The translations under genes were made by a program, and so were the position numbers. A DNA stretch of 64,000 nt from Apostichopus japonicus (lineage: Eukaryota; Echinodermata; Holothuroidea; Aspidochirotida; Stichopodidae), in assembly GCF_037975245.1 (NCBI RefSeq), contig NC_092568.1, forward strand, positions 24,163,501 through 24,227,500, written 5' to 3'. Under the pieces are notes generated by a model. It saw only the letters and a list, made by a program, of their open reading frames with translations. It was not told the DNA's origin and made no database searches. Positions 43,866 through 56,126 of this stretch are shown piece by piece; within the stretch, counting starts at the first letter, position 1, and the number at the start of each line of letters is the position of its first letter.

Positions 43866-46666
43866 CTTGAAAGTTTCGAAACCATCCGCTATCAGATCTA
43901 ATTCGAAATATTGTCTCTTTAACAGGATCAGAACGACTTTATTGGCACGCCCTTTGGACCCTGACTACCGATATTGATCGGCTTTCGCATGAAGTTTACC
44001 GCATGGCAATGTATATGTTGTTATTATACAACAAGACCCGAAATCACGCGTTCATGTCACAGATCGCAAAGATAATCCACAACCATGATTTGTCTGTATG
44101 CTAATTGAGTAGTTTCAAACCATAGGTAGGGAAGGAGGTTGGTTCGTTTGAGATCCACTAATCAAAGGAGCAGATATTGCTGAAATTCGTCTAAATTGTT
44201 CACTATAAAAGAAAAACTTCTACACCCCTATGCTACCTTATTATGAAGCTGCCAAAAATTGGACTGTATTGGTAATTTTATAAGCAATGATATTACAAGG
44301 TTACCTTCAAGTTCATTATGGTAAAAATGTGAAAATTTCAACAATTTTTGTAAACACTATATAGAGAGGAATTTCATGCAAATTGCACAAGGATGATTAG
44401 AACACATTCCTATATGCATCATTAAACAAAATTCTCCTGGACTATCCTTTTAAGGTAAAATGAATATTTCAGTGAGGAAAAAAAATAGTGTGTTAGTAAA
44501 ATGCTTGAATTTATTTTTACTTACTAGCAAAACTCACAAAATGTAAGACGAAATCAAAACGAACAAACTGAGATACACCCACACAACATAATAAAGCAGA
44601 TATATTGAACAGTATAGCCTATATACAAGAAATTTTCCCTCAGCGTGGAAAGGCAAAACCACCTATGTAAGGAATAGCATATTCTAATGGTAACAGGATT
44701 AGAGTTAAAATCACTTAAACCATTGTTCTGAATTGACTTTGATGAAAATAAAAAATAAATTAAAACTTATACAATTCGGTATTTAATTCCATTAGCAAGT
44801 TTGATCATTAGTTCCACAACTTTCATATCAAGATAAAAAAGTAAACGTTGAAACCTTTCTAATTTTGGACGTAGAGCTGTCACACATACATCGAACAAAA
44901 CAGGATATGAAAATGGATATAGAATATATTAAAGATCCTACCATTAAACTTATTCGTTGTTCGCTTATAAGCCTACATTATGTGAAGAACAACAATCTAG
45001 AATGTTTCTTCTTAGTAGGTGGTAATTACTTGACCTATTATTTTGAGTTATATAGGAGCAAATTGCTACTTTTTATTGGTTCGATTGAAAGTTAACATTT
45101 GCCGCCATTTGAATCCTTTACAATGAAGTTGTCTTATGTATCATGCATATTAGCACGAATAACGCATTCATGAAGACACCATATGCTTGACCCTTTCCCA
45201 CAACTTGTGAATGCAAACGCAAAAAAAAAAATCAGTTGACATTCCTTGCTCGGAAATATAGTAAACCCGTAGCCTCGCTGCAGCCTCCTGACCGTGAAAG
45301 CCGCATCTACCTATAATGGATTATTCTGCACTGCCTAGTGGAAGAACCACATTGGACATGGCTATGTGTGGATCTGAATTGTTGCTGGGTTGTTGTTGTA
45401 ATCTGATGAATGTTTCAGTGTAGTTTGAGATTCACCATCATTTCAGGGAACCGAGCCACATTATGTTGGCATGAAAGGTCAGACATAGCAAGGAGTTAGG
45501 TTTTGTTTTTCTTAAAGCACGTTACAATCACGTGAACAAATTGACAGAAACCTTACGCAAGGAGATATTGACAACAATATTTACATTTCTGTCCGGAATA
45601 TTTGTTCCTAAACTGAACTGTCCTATATAGGGACAGTCAAAGCGGGGGAGAACAATGTGCAGGAAAGGGGGGGGGGGGGGAATTACGTACATTTCTTTTA
45701 CCTTTTACCTGTTTTGTGAATGAACTGACAGATTGATCTCGATTGAAATTCGTCTTTGTCGTTTCGTAAGTCAAACTTTAAACAGCGGTGCTCAATCAGT
45801 GACTTCTTTACTGATAAGCCAACTGTTTAATTGATGCATTATCATCTCCATTCAAACAAACAATAAAATTCGTTATCACGAACCCGTAGCCGGTGGATAA
45901 AAATACTGATCCATGTAAACTTTGCCCTTTGCGTAAGAAGTTATTACCATATGGTAAATTCGCTGTCCCTCACTCTCTCTCCCGCCATCGCCTTCATCGC
46001 TCTTAAAAAGTTTTACGGTGGATAACATTCCTCCTGCTTTGTTCTCACGTTTCGGTAAGTTTTTATTTCCTTTTGTAACTATTTGCAGTCTGATATATCC
46101 TAACATGATATAGGTGGTATTTTATTATAGTTAGGCCTTGTTGTGTTGGCATATATGAGAGGGATTAAAGCTCAACTTGTGATAACGTATCTATTCAAAA
46201 CCAAATTTTGCTCTTATTCATAAACATTAACGAAACTTAAAATAAGGTCTTATTACTATTCTATCAATTATAACTTTATGCAAATTTGTTAAAGAAAATA
46301 GGCGAGGTAAAGAGATAACGCAAACATTATGATTCAGGGTCGTTCATCACCGGTTATAGTTTGCAGTCTATTTGGCTCAGAACCAGGGACGTCGCTAGAG
46401 GGGATGTGAGGTGTCTGTTAAATTTGACCTTTAATCAGTCATATTTATCACGTTTTTACAAATGTATATTGTCTCTATGGAATACAATAAAACACTCAAT
46501 GCTAATCTACGGCAGCTTATAAGTGCCAGCAACATAAGAAAAACTTCCCCCCATAAGTTGACATTTTTCAGTAAATTGTTTAGATAACAAGATAAAAACT
46601 TATCAAAAATCAGAAAAATGTTGGAATGCTCAGTTGCTTTAAATGAGCAATTAAGCAATTTTGTTC

Positions 46667-46713
46667 AAAATGTCCAATTGACAACTTATCATATCTCGTC
46701 AATTGGACATTTT
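46667..46713. repeat. short inverted repeat
   Basis: AAAATGTCCAATTGAC is followed 15 bases later by its near-perfect reverse complement, GTCAATTGGACATTTT. A further partial copy (CGTCAATTGTACATTTT) follows at about 46738. The stretch could fold as a hairpin; I assign no function. Confidence 0.7.
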
Positions 46714-46795
46714 TCTGCAAACTGTTTAATCATATCTCGTCAATTGTACATTTTGCGGCAAAATGTTTAATTGTTCACTTCATTCCATCTGAGCA

Positions 46796-46797
<2 letters not shown>

Positions 46798-46830
<33 letters not shown>
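46798..46830. repeat. (TTA)n microsatellite
   Basis: About ten TTA triplets lie some 180 bp upstream of the gene C start, in a place where genes A and B carry no such tract. Confidence 0.9.
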
Positions 46831-46831
<1 letters not shown>

Positions 46832-47011
46832 CATTTATTATACAATTATTCCATTATACGACGATCAGATCCTCTAATTTTTATTTTTTATAATATTTTT
46901 GTATTTGTTTTATTATAATATATGTCTAATCAAATTAAATACGGAAACTAATTAGATTATGTACTATTCTGACCTATAATTCGCACATTTTGGTCTCGCA
47001 ATTTAGGAAAG

Positions 47012-50000
47012 ATGAAGTCTCCGCTAGTGTTTGTTATCGCTGCAATGGTGACATGTATTGTCGCACAGGACCCATACTACGTTTGGCCTGATGTTTTCAA
47101 CGATGAAGAAAGGGACGCTTTCTACTACGGACAGTTCCCTGATGATTTTAAATGGAGTACGGCGACCTCTTCCTACCAAATTGAAGGAGCATGGGACGTT
47201 GAAGATAAAGGTGAGAGTGTTTGGGACACTTTCGCACACGAAGGCACTCACGTAGCTAACGGGGATACTGGAGATGTGGCTTGTGACAGCTACAACTTGT
47301 GAGTGCAATTTGTGCTTTTAATTTAATAGTAATAATAATAATGATAAAGATGCTGATGGTGCAGGTGCAGGTGATGAAGTTGGTGGTCATGATGGTGGTG
47401 ATAATGGTGATAGTAGTGGTGGTGGTGATTTCGGCCGTGGTGGAAAGGTAGTGGTGGTGGTGGTGTTGATGATGGTGGTCGTGGTGATGGTAGTTATGAG
47501 GAAGATGATAATGAGAGTGATGATGGCGGTGATAAGAACAGTGGGAAGAACGGAACCTTTACTAAATATGTCGAGCCATTAATTAAACATTATATTCAGC
47601 CTTTATTGGAAGGTAGCAGACCAAATTTAGCGGGTTCTGCTTTTTTTTCAACCCTCTACGATTGCATTTATTGAATTGGCATACCACATGCCTTATCCCT
47701 GGAACAGCAGTTGAATGATGTTCAGAATGCTAAGCTTCATACGCAGGATTTTCTCTGGGGTGTTGCGTTTTCTGAAGATGTGGGTCTTCTTATTGAACAC
47801 CGTCCTTGGAGACAGGACTATTTTTGTAAAGTTAAGAGGTGTTATATTTTGCAACTATAACGATTTGTTTATGACATCTGAAGTAGGTTGTGTTAATGTT
47901 ACCCACATCACGAAAGACTTATCTCTACCCATGAAAATGTAAAACTGAAAATTGGAGAGGGGGCGTGAGCCTACACACCCGTCTCACCTCCCTTTACACT
48001 GACGGGCCTACACAACTTCAACTTACAAGGCCATCCGAGAGAAATTATATTTGTTTCCACTAGATAACATTCTTTACCTCTCATAATTATTCCATAAGAC
48101 CAAACCTATTTATTCGCTCGGTTACTGCTATAATTCGCTGGCTACCCGTACCATATTTTCCAGATATGCGACTGACGTCCAACTAATCAAGAATATGGGC
48201 CTTTCCTACTATCGCTTCTCGTTGTCATGGCCTCGAATCCTACCGAATGGCCGCCCTGACAGTGCCAGTGCAGATGGTCTGCGGTACTACAACGCCCTGA
48301 TTAATGAACTCTTAGATAACGATATCAACCCTCAAGTCACACTCTATCACTGGGACCTACCTCAGGCCCTGGAGGATGAGGGTGGATTCCTCAGCGATGA
48401 TTTCCCTCAGTGGTTCAACGACTATGCTACTTATTGCTTCGAACAGTTTGGAGATCGAGTCAAATTTTGGATTACTTTCAATGAACCGTGGATCATTGCT
48501 GTGCTAGGGTACGGTGATGGTGTATTTGCCCCTGGTTTGAACGGCATCGGAGACAAAGTTTATAACGTTTCCCACAACTTGATATTGGGACACGCCATGG
48601 CGTATAGGACTTATGATAGTACTTACCGTGCATCTCAGGTTAGTACCCGGTGATAGCAACATATGCTGCAATTGTTTGTTTTATGTTTATTATTTCATTC
48701 TTGATTTGAGCAAATTATATTCAAAAAAAATGTTGTTGCGGAAGATCCAACAAGACTCATGCTAGTAAGAAACATGATTCTGTTTCATCATATAGAAAGT
48801 CAAATTGGAAATTGGAAATTCCTCCTAAAACGTAAACTGTTCACTTGAAAGGAAGATGACTTAATTTCCCTTCATATTTGAAGACTCTGTTATTATGGCC
48901 ACTAGTAATATGTAGAGGACATCTGAAGTATCTATAATTCAAGTTTCTACTGTAGATTCTTTCATAATTAAGAAACTTCTTCTTTTGACAGATGGGTGAA
49001 ATAGGCATTACTCTGAACTCTGACTTCGTAGAACCCTACGATAGGTCCATCCCCAGTGATGTAGAAGCCGCCAGTAGATCCCTTCGATTTGGACTCGGTT
49101 GGTACGCGAATCCAATCTTCAAAAATGGTGACTACCCTGATATTATGAAAGAAAAAATCGCTCGTAAAAGCGCTGCACAGGGCCTTGCGTCTTCTCGGCT
49201 TCCAGAATTCACCGAGGAGGAGAAAAATATGATAAAAGGCACATACGATTTCTTCGGCTTGAACCATTACACTACAGTGTACTGTGTGGATTCTGACCAA
49301 GAAGACCTTAGCAACCCACCTAGTTACTACAAAGATGGCGATGTCAATCAATGGAAAGATTCCAGTTGGCCATCAACTGGTTCCAGTTGGTTGCAGGTCG
49401 TACCTTGGGGAATCAGACGTCTGGTAACTTGGATACGAGACGAATACGGTCAAGACATACCGATCTACGTCACAGAAAATGGCGTCTCAACCAAGGATGT
49501 TGCCGAGTTAAATGATGAGATAAGAACCAAATACTATACTTCCTACATCAACGAGATACTCAAAGGTAAGAGGACAATATACAAATCCTAGAGGGTATGG
49601 TGAATAGCACAATAGTCTCAAAATGTGACAAACCTATACCCCTTTAAGGTTTACCCCACCAGCTCTCCGTTCAATGTCTTGATTATCTGAATAGAATAAA
49701 CGAATGAAGAAATGATCACAAGGCATTGAAATCATCACTCAGTGTATTAATACTCACGCTGTCCGTATAATATGTCCGTACATTAAAAGCATAAGAAATG
49801 CTCTTTGGTCTAATACACTGCCGTGTACTATGTCATATTGAAAACCGAATGGGCAACGAGGCGTATATGATGTACAATAACAGGTATGTTTCTATATATA
49901 CATCATGCCCCCACCGACACCCCACCCGCATTCACCAGCCGTAGAAACGAAAATAAAGCGAAATGTTTGCTTCCCCCAACACACACAAAAGTAAGTCATT

Positions 50001-50480
50001 AGCTTCAGTTTGGTTTCATCATTGAATTTATACTGTTATTTGTAAAACAGTAAATGGCATGTTTGCTTATGTATAATAATACTGTACAATACCGAATTAC
50101 TTTCTAATCATGAAAATGATCACTTTAGGTACCAATTCTTTTGAGTATCTTATTGTCAAAACCACGTTTTTATTCTTTTCTTTCATACAGCGATCCGTAT
50201 CGATAATGTCAATGTCAAGGGATATACAGCTTGGTCATTGATGGACAACTTTGAATGGGCGGCAGGATATACTGAAAGATTCGGCCTTCATTACGTAGAT
50301 TTCTCGGATCCAGAACGACCAAGGACCCCAAAAGCATCAGCTAATGCGTACGCACAGATCGTAGCAGATAACGGATTCAACAGCGGTTCTACCGTGACCG
50401 GTGCCTTATGTTTACTGGTGGCATCCACTCTCCTTGCTCTTATCAATGCCTTCGTTCCAAGTACCTGTTTTGAATTTTAA
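47012..50480 (+). CDS. GH1 beta-glycosidase C, GPI-anchored form
   Basis: Four exons (47012-47298, 48164-48638, 48992-49565, 50191-50480) in the same phases as A and B give 541 residues. The signal peptide ends CIVAQ. The acid/base Glu is in TFNEPW (about residue 203) and the nucleophile Glu in YVTENG (about 416). Beyond STVTG, where A and B stop, C continues through a hydrophobic stretch ([18 protein letters not shown]) to VPSTCFEF. This is a GPI-attachment signal, with small residues (NSGS) just upstream as possible omega sites. This gene therefore probably shows the ancestral membrane-anchored state. Intron 1 lacks the GAT expansion of A and B. The CGCAATTTAG just before the start again suggests a 5'UTR intron. 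Confidence 0.92.
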
Positions 50481-51239
50481 GTACAATACGATGAGTCTGA
50501 CAACCACACCGCTATACAACATCACGTTTAAAGCGAAGTGGAGTGGACAGAGAGCAAACATTTCACAGGAGAGGAGAAGGGGGATGAGGAGGGGTTGGGG
50601 AGTGGGGAGGGGGTTGGTAGTTAAGCAACCTTTAAACATGTTATTACCCGAAAACCCTGAAAAGCTATTAAGCAGTTACAAACAGAACTTTGTTTTTTGC
50701 GTGTAGTTTTGTAATTACACATGTCGCCTTGCTACTTTTTATGTGATGTGGATGGTAGGTGAATTCAATGTGTCCTATACGTATAAAGGCCTACCGTTAC
50801 AAGGAGACCGTGAAAGGAGCCTAATGCAACAAATTGTTACTGCTTCCTGCTTCGAATCCTTCTCTTGGTTCCCGGGGTTTTCTCTTTCAATGTACTTAAT
50901 AGTTTCCAGTCAGTTGTTCTGTTATTGATTTATTTACAATAGATTATTTCTCAACATCCAACGGTACCGAAAAATATGATATTCAGATACGTATACATTT
51001 CCTAGCCAATAAAAAACATATTTGAGTATCAGTTAAGTTCATAGTCTTCCCTAAGCCTGATATAAAATATGTAGAGCATCCCATCGGTGTATATTTTCTT
51101 TACACGTTGTGTTTCTTTTGCTTTCGATGTTTGTGTAATATCTCACTTTATGCAATGTGCCATACAGTCCTACTAGAGGGTTAAAGTTACATAGTGTATG
51201 ACGTGATTATACGTAATGACAGACGCCACGTATGCATGA

Positions 51240-51780
51240 GGTCATACACGGTGAGTGTGAACAAAACTGCCCGATTTGAGTTGAATGTATAGTCTCTGTA
51301 AAATATTTATCTCAGTCTTTTTAATGGGGTTGATACATAGTGTGGTCAAATGTAGCTTTGTTTATCAATGGGGTATTTACATAGTGTATAGTCAAATATA
51401 ATCGTGCTTATTAATAGAGTCGATGCATAGTGTAGCTAAATGCAGTCGTGACGAATGTAATTATTCAGTCTGTGTAGCATATTCACAATGTATTACTTTC
51501 GTAGCCAAGTTAGTGAAGTTTAGTCCTAGTATATGTAGTGTAGTCATTTTCTGTGTATATAGGTATTCAATAGAGGTAGTCATAATGATGGGTTTATAGT
51601 ATACATAGTTTAGTAAGATGTAGTAGCAAAGCATTCACTGAGTCTGTAAAGCATTGTCTTAATAGTGGGTTGTATCCTTACGACAGTGTAGTCAGTGTAA
51701 TACAAACATATAGCTGTAGTCGTAAGGTACCGCTAACGCGGTGTAGTAAAGTCATATAGTTTTAACCAGTGGGTCGTAGC
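51240..51780. repeat. degenerate tandem array
   Basis: About eight diverged copies of a roughly 60-bp unit run head to tail, recognisable by phrases like CATAGTGTAGTCAAATGTAG and TTATTAATAGGGT. Copies differ too much for an exact period by eye. The array is non-coding and sits in the gap between GH1 genes C and D. Confidence 0.55.
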
Positions 51781-51808
51781 CTTGAACATGTACTAGCCGG
51801 AGCATGTA

Positions 51809-51900
51809 ATATATATATATATATATATTGTATATATATATATAGCAATATATATAGCAATATGTATAGCAATATATATATATAGCAATATATATAGCAA
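51809..51900. repeat. AT-rich microsatellite with GCAATATATATA units
   Basis: A TATATA run turns into repeated ATATATAGCAAT units, about four to five copies. Open frames across it encode only Tyr/Ile/Leu low-complexity peptide. Confidence 0.9.
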
Positions 51901-54900
51901 TTTTCTGAAAAAGGATGAAAACGAAGACTTATCAACACAACTTTTCGTAAAGTTTGAGCAACTTTCTGCAAAATGTTGACTTCCTTTCAAAGTGATCGAT
52001 TTAACAAAAAAGGTTGAGACGACAACCTATTGCATCAGTTAACAAGACGGCGTCATGTCAACAACTTTGTGTTAATAATTTTCTTATCTTGCAATTTGAA
52101 AAAGAAAACAAGATATCTCGTAGATAAAAAGAGCGAAGTTGTATGGTCCATAATTAGTCTTGTGTCATAAACTTTGTAGTGTTTTACAATGTTGTAAATT
52201 TTGTAGCAGATATTCATGGCAATATATAGATAGTTATATGAAGGTTTAACAACTATCCAATGCATATAAACATAACGACCCCTGTTTGAGTGTTAATTCA
52301 TACGACCAAAGTCTACCAAACTGGCAGACGCGTGGTGTTTTTACTGGTATCAGTATATTGAATTCAACATTATCATAGTACTATTAACCTTGTTAGAAGT
52401 TTCAAACCAATTTCCATGGAAGTGCTTACAATTCAAATTTATCATTGCTGACGATGAAGAGGAAAAAATCATAGTTAATTTACTGTCTCAGTAAGACAGA
52501 CTTGACTGGATTCTTCATATTTCTTACATATGTACTGAAAATGAAAGGATATTAGGCCTATTTCTTTAATTTTCTCGGGTCCCGTATTGACTAGGTCCTG
52601 GGGTTGTATGTAGTCCCCACGAGTCCCACTCCGCTCGTCGTGTCTGATGACTGAAAGAAACAAGTTAACTCCGATCATCCATCCCAACGTCATTCACCTC
52701 ACTAACCAGCCACCAAACGCCCACCCATCAAACACCCACACACCAACCCATATAGCCAACCGACAGTCCTGTAACCATCAAATAATATGTCACTACTGCA
52801 ACCTTCACAAACTTAGCGGTACATAAATGAACGTTATGTGGAGCATGTATGCGAAGGTTGTTGTTAACAGTGACTCGGGCTTATGTAATATAGACCCGTG
52901 ACTTGCATTATTCGTTCTTTTGTTTAATCATCAAGTAAATAAGCAACGCCCAACAAATTTGTGATTTGTTTAACGAGATCATACGTAAGTGTGAATCAGG
53001 CCATTTATCGCTTTTGCTATTGTTTGTTTTTAACTTTTCCGATCACGCAATTGCTACTCTCAGAAAGCATGTCGTATCATCACGTGACTTTCTCGTGACT
53101 TACAAAGTTACTAGCTTGACGGTGAATCGACTGGAGACTGGTAACATCTTACGATAAGAATCTGTGTCGAACAGAGTTGTAACGATTCAGTTTACTTTAC
53201 GGTTCGAGTCACTGTAAAAATCTTCCTGATTATTAAATTTATGGTAGACCTTTTCAATCCTCCTTGTTCCAGTCGCAGTTTATATTACTCGAATCAATAG
53301 CTCGTTATGATAACACTGGGTTTTCGCTGGGAGATTAGTGAAGTTTGTGTAACTTGATCACTGCAATAGGTGGCACTAGTACAATATTTGATGATCATGA
53401 GTTGTGATGTAGCTGTAAACGCGATAGTAAGATCACGTTTTCCAGTCGTGCAGAGTGAAGCAAAGTGGTGCTATAACACGATTTATGTAAGTGTTCCATT
53501 TTTAGATTAAGAACCTATTATCCTTCTTGATAGCATGGGGGACAGAGTCCAACAAATAACAGTCTACAATGATAAGGATCTTTGAACCTATGTGAGCTGC
53601 AGATACACCTACGTGGTATTTCATATAAAATAGCCATTGTTCTTTAAATGATTGGTGAACCCGGGGGGGCACTGGGGCATACTGTATACCTGCTTAGCTT
53701 TTTGGCCAAAGTTTACAAACTTGAAAGAGCAATCCATTTCCAACTAGCTCAAACTTGCGCACGAAGTTGAAAGACTTCTTTTTTTTTTTAACTTATTGTT
53801 TGGTAATTTAGGAGAATACTAGTCGTCAAAGTTAAAACACCTGCTTGCCGAATACTGGACCCTGACGTCGGCCTCTGAGAAACTGAACATTTGTTGTCCT
53901 GAATTTTCTAAGCGATACCCTTTCTTGTCATCACCGTCGACCGAAACAAGTAACCATGAAGTATTTATCCGTGAAATGAACCGCATGTTACTTCTCGTTA
54001 GTGAACTCCGTATGATTACCATCGGCCAACTCTCTTCCTAGCTCTACCCACCAAATGTAATTATGCAAAGTAACCTCTACCACTGACATAACTGACGAGC
54101 ACATGATTCCAAAGAGTAGCTACTCTAGGGGGGGGGGGGGGGGTAAATGTCAAAAATCTCTCGACTAACATATAGGGTAAGGCTATGAATATTTATATGG
54201 ACAGGCTGTATGCAGATAAAATAATCAACGAGCGAGGGATGTGACTGTGGGTTCGTTGACTGCATCTGACACGTTGGGGAGATGGGTTAGCTGGGGTCTG
54301 TCGTGCTCTCACAGGAAAAGAAAAACCAAAGGTTAGAGATCAAATGGTGCATTATTAAGGCATAATTTGAACGTTAATTAGGTCTATAATTATAGGTCTA
54401 AACGGAAAATTGTGCTAATAAATACTGTTTTGAAAGTGTCCCCTTATTGAACGTTTTTTGCCAGACTAAAGGTGGAGGTGGGGTGAGCGTGGCCCCGGCC
54501 CGGCTCCTCTGCGCTTGCCACTGGTATGCTCTTTAAATAAGAAACATATAAGCAATATTGGACACCAACTTTTGAGTTGGCACCATACCATACACCTATT
54601 TAATGTACGTTATTTACTAATATAAATTGCTTCGTATATGGCAGGCTGAAAACACCAGAAAGAAAAGAATAAAGAAAACGCGCCTAAATAAAGATGTTTA
54701 TCGGATAGCTGACATTGGTTTCCGTGGTGATGATCTCTGGTCTTGCATGGAAAATCCTTTAAGTCCACTATCAAAGTAAGTGGATTAATAATCTGGTAGG
54801 TCAACTGACATTTACTAAACTGCAGCATTAATTGCATGATAAGAAGAATTCTATCGGGGCTGATCCCATATACGAAATGATTTTAAGAGATACGGTACAT

Positions 54901-56126
54901 CACCAAACGCGGTGTAGGTTATACGATTGACTGTTGATTAGAATAAGAATAGAATAATCTGTGTATCTTGTTGTTAACAATTATTTATGAAACAGAATTA
55001 TCAGTAATGTGAACGCAAGAGGTATTACCAGACGGCCTTTGAGTTACGAATATTTTGACGTTATATTAACCGACAAAAATTTCTGCCAATCAGCGGTCAG
55101 CTCTTCAAGTCTGCACGCAATCCACACGGTCATGGTTGTTATCCACCCACATAGAAGGTTAGAAAGAAGGTGTAACATAATCTTCACTCTTTGGGGTTAA
55201 AACACCCTTCTTCTTTCTTAGGAACGACCTTCAACTATTATAAAACATTTTCAAAGACACTAAATAGCATGCTAATCACGAGAGATGCATGGGTGCTCTA
55301 CATTTTGATGCACAAAAAACAACGATAAAAAGTGAATCTTCATTTTGATCTACGGATTCAAGGTTTCATCAACTTGATCTCCCAGTTCTCCTAAGAAGAA
55401 GAGAAATTTTCACCTCAAACTTCACAGAGCGCGTGATACCGAACCAAACTTTTGACAATTATCTGTTAAGTACGGTCCGTTCGGATGGTCTCATTTTCTC
55501 TATATATGCTTCTAGATGTGGTAATATAGGAAGCTCGCATTTGTTATGGGCCGATTTAACAACACTCTTTTTTTCAAGATAGAAAGTGCGAAGTACTCAT
55601 GACAATAAGTTGTGAGATGAATATCACTGCACATTTCGAGCGAAATTTATTTGTTGTTGCAATAAATGTACAATTGTATATGTACAATTTCCCCCTACTT
55701 ATACCTTTTAGTCTCTTGTATCTCATTTGAGGACGTACAGAGAATAAACTGAAACATCTGTTGAGCAGGTGAAGACAACTCATTTGACCCATGTCAGGGG
55801 ATTGTTGGATTAATTGTTTATCCCAGTAACTTCAAAATGTTCATTTTTAAATGAAGTTGTTGGGCTACTTGGTGTTATCATCATGCACAAGCAAAGCTTC
55901 TAATTAATCCTACGTGTTTGTTTTATAATGAGATCTACATCTGGTAAGTAAACGGGTACACACAAGTCACAAGGCTAATCTGAGTCCAATGTAATACAAT
56001 CAGTCCTAATACATCTGCGGTATGCTATGTTGCAAACACAAGTTGATACTTTGTAACAATGTTGCATACATAGCAGTTATAGGGAAGTAATGTTATCATT
56101 TTGAGTGTAATAAAATTGGACCCATT

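Larger units (their letters stand above)
43866..47011. other. intergenic between diverging GH1 genes E and C
   Basis: No coding exon is seen. From about 46100 onward (TAACATGATATAGGTGGTAT) the sequence matches the upstream regions of genes A and B at 19528 and 33229, with a large part missing, so the gene C locus is an older copy of the same unit. The interval also contains a G-run at 45667, an inverted repeat at 46667-46713 and a TTA microsatellite at 46798-46830. Confidence 0.55.
50481..56126. other. long intergenic region between GH1 genes C and D
   Basis: The first 500 bp is the gene C 3' flank, shared with gene B. Degenerate tandem ACATAGTGTAGTCAAAT-like units occupy about 51240-51780, followed by an AT/GCAATATATATA tract at 51809-51900. 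A G-run lies at 54128-54142. I see no exon with homology to a known family in the rest. Short open frames are scattered and unsupported. Confidence 0.5.
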
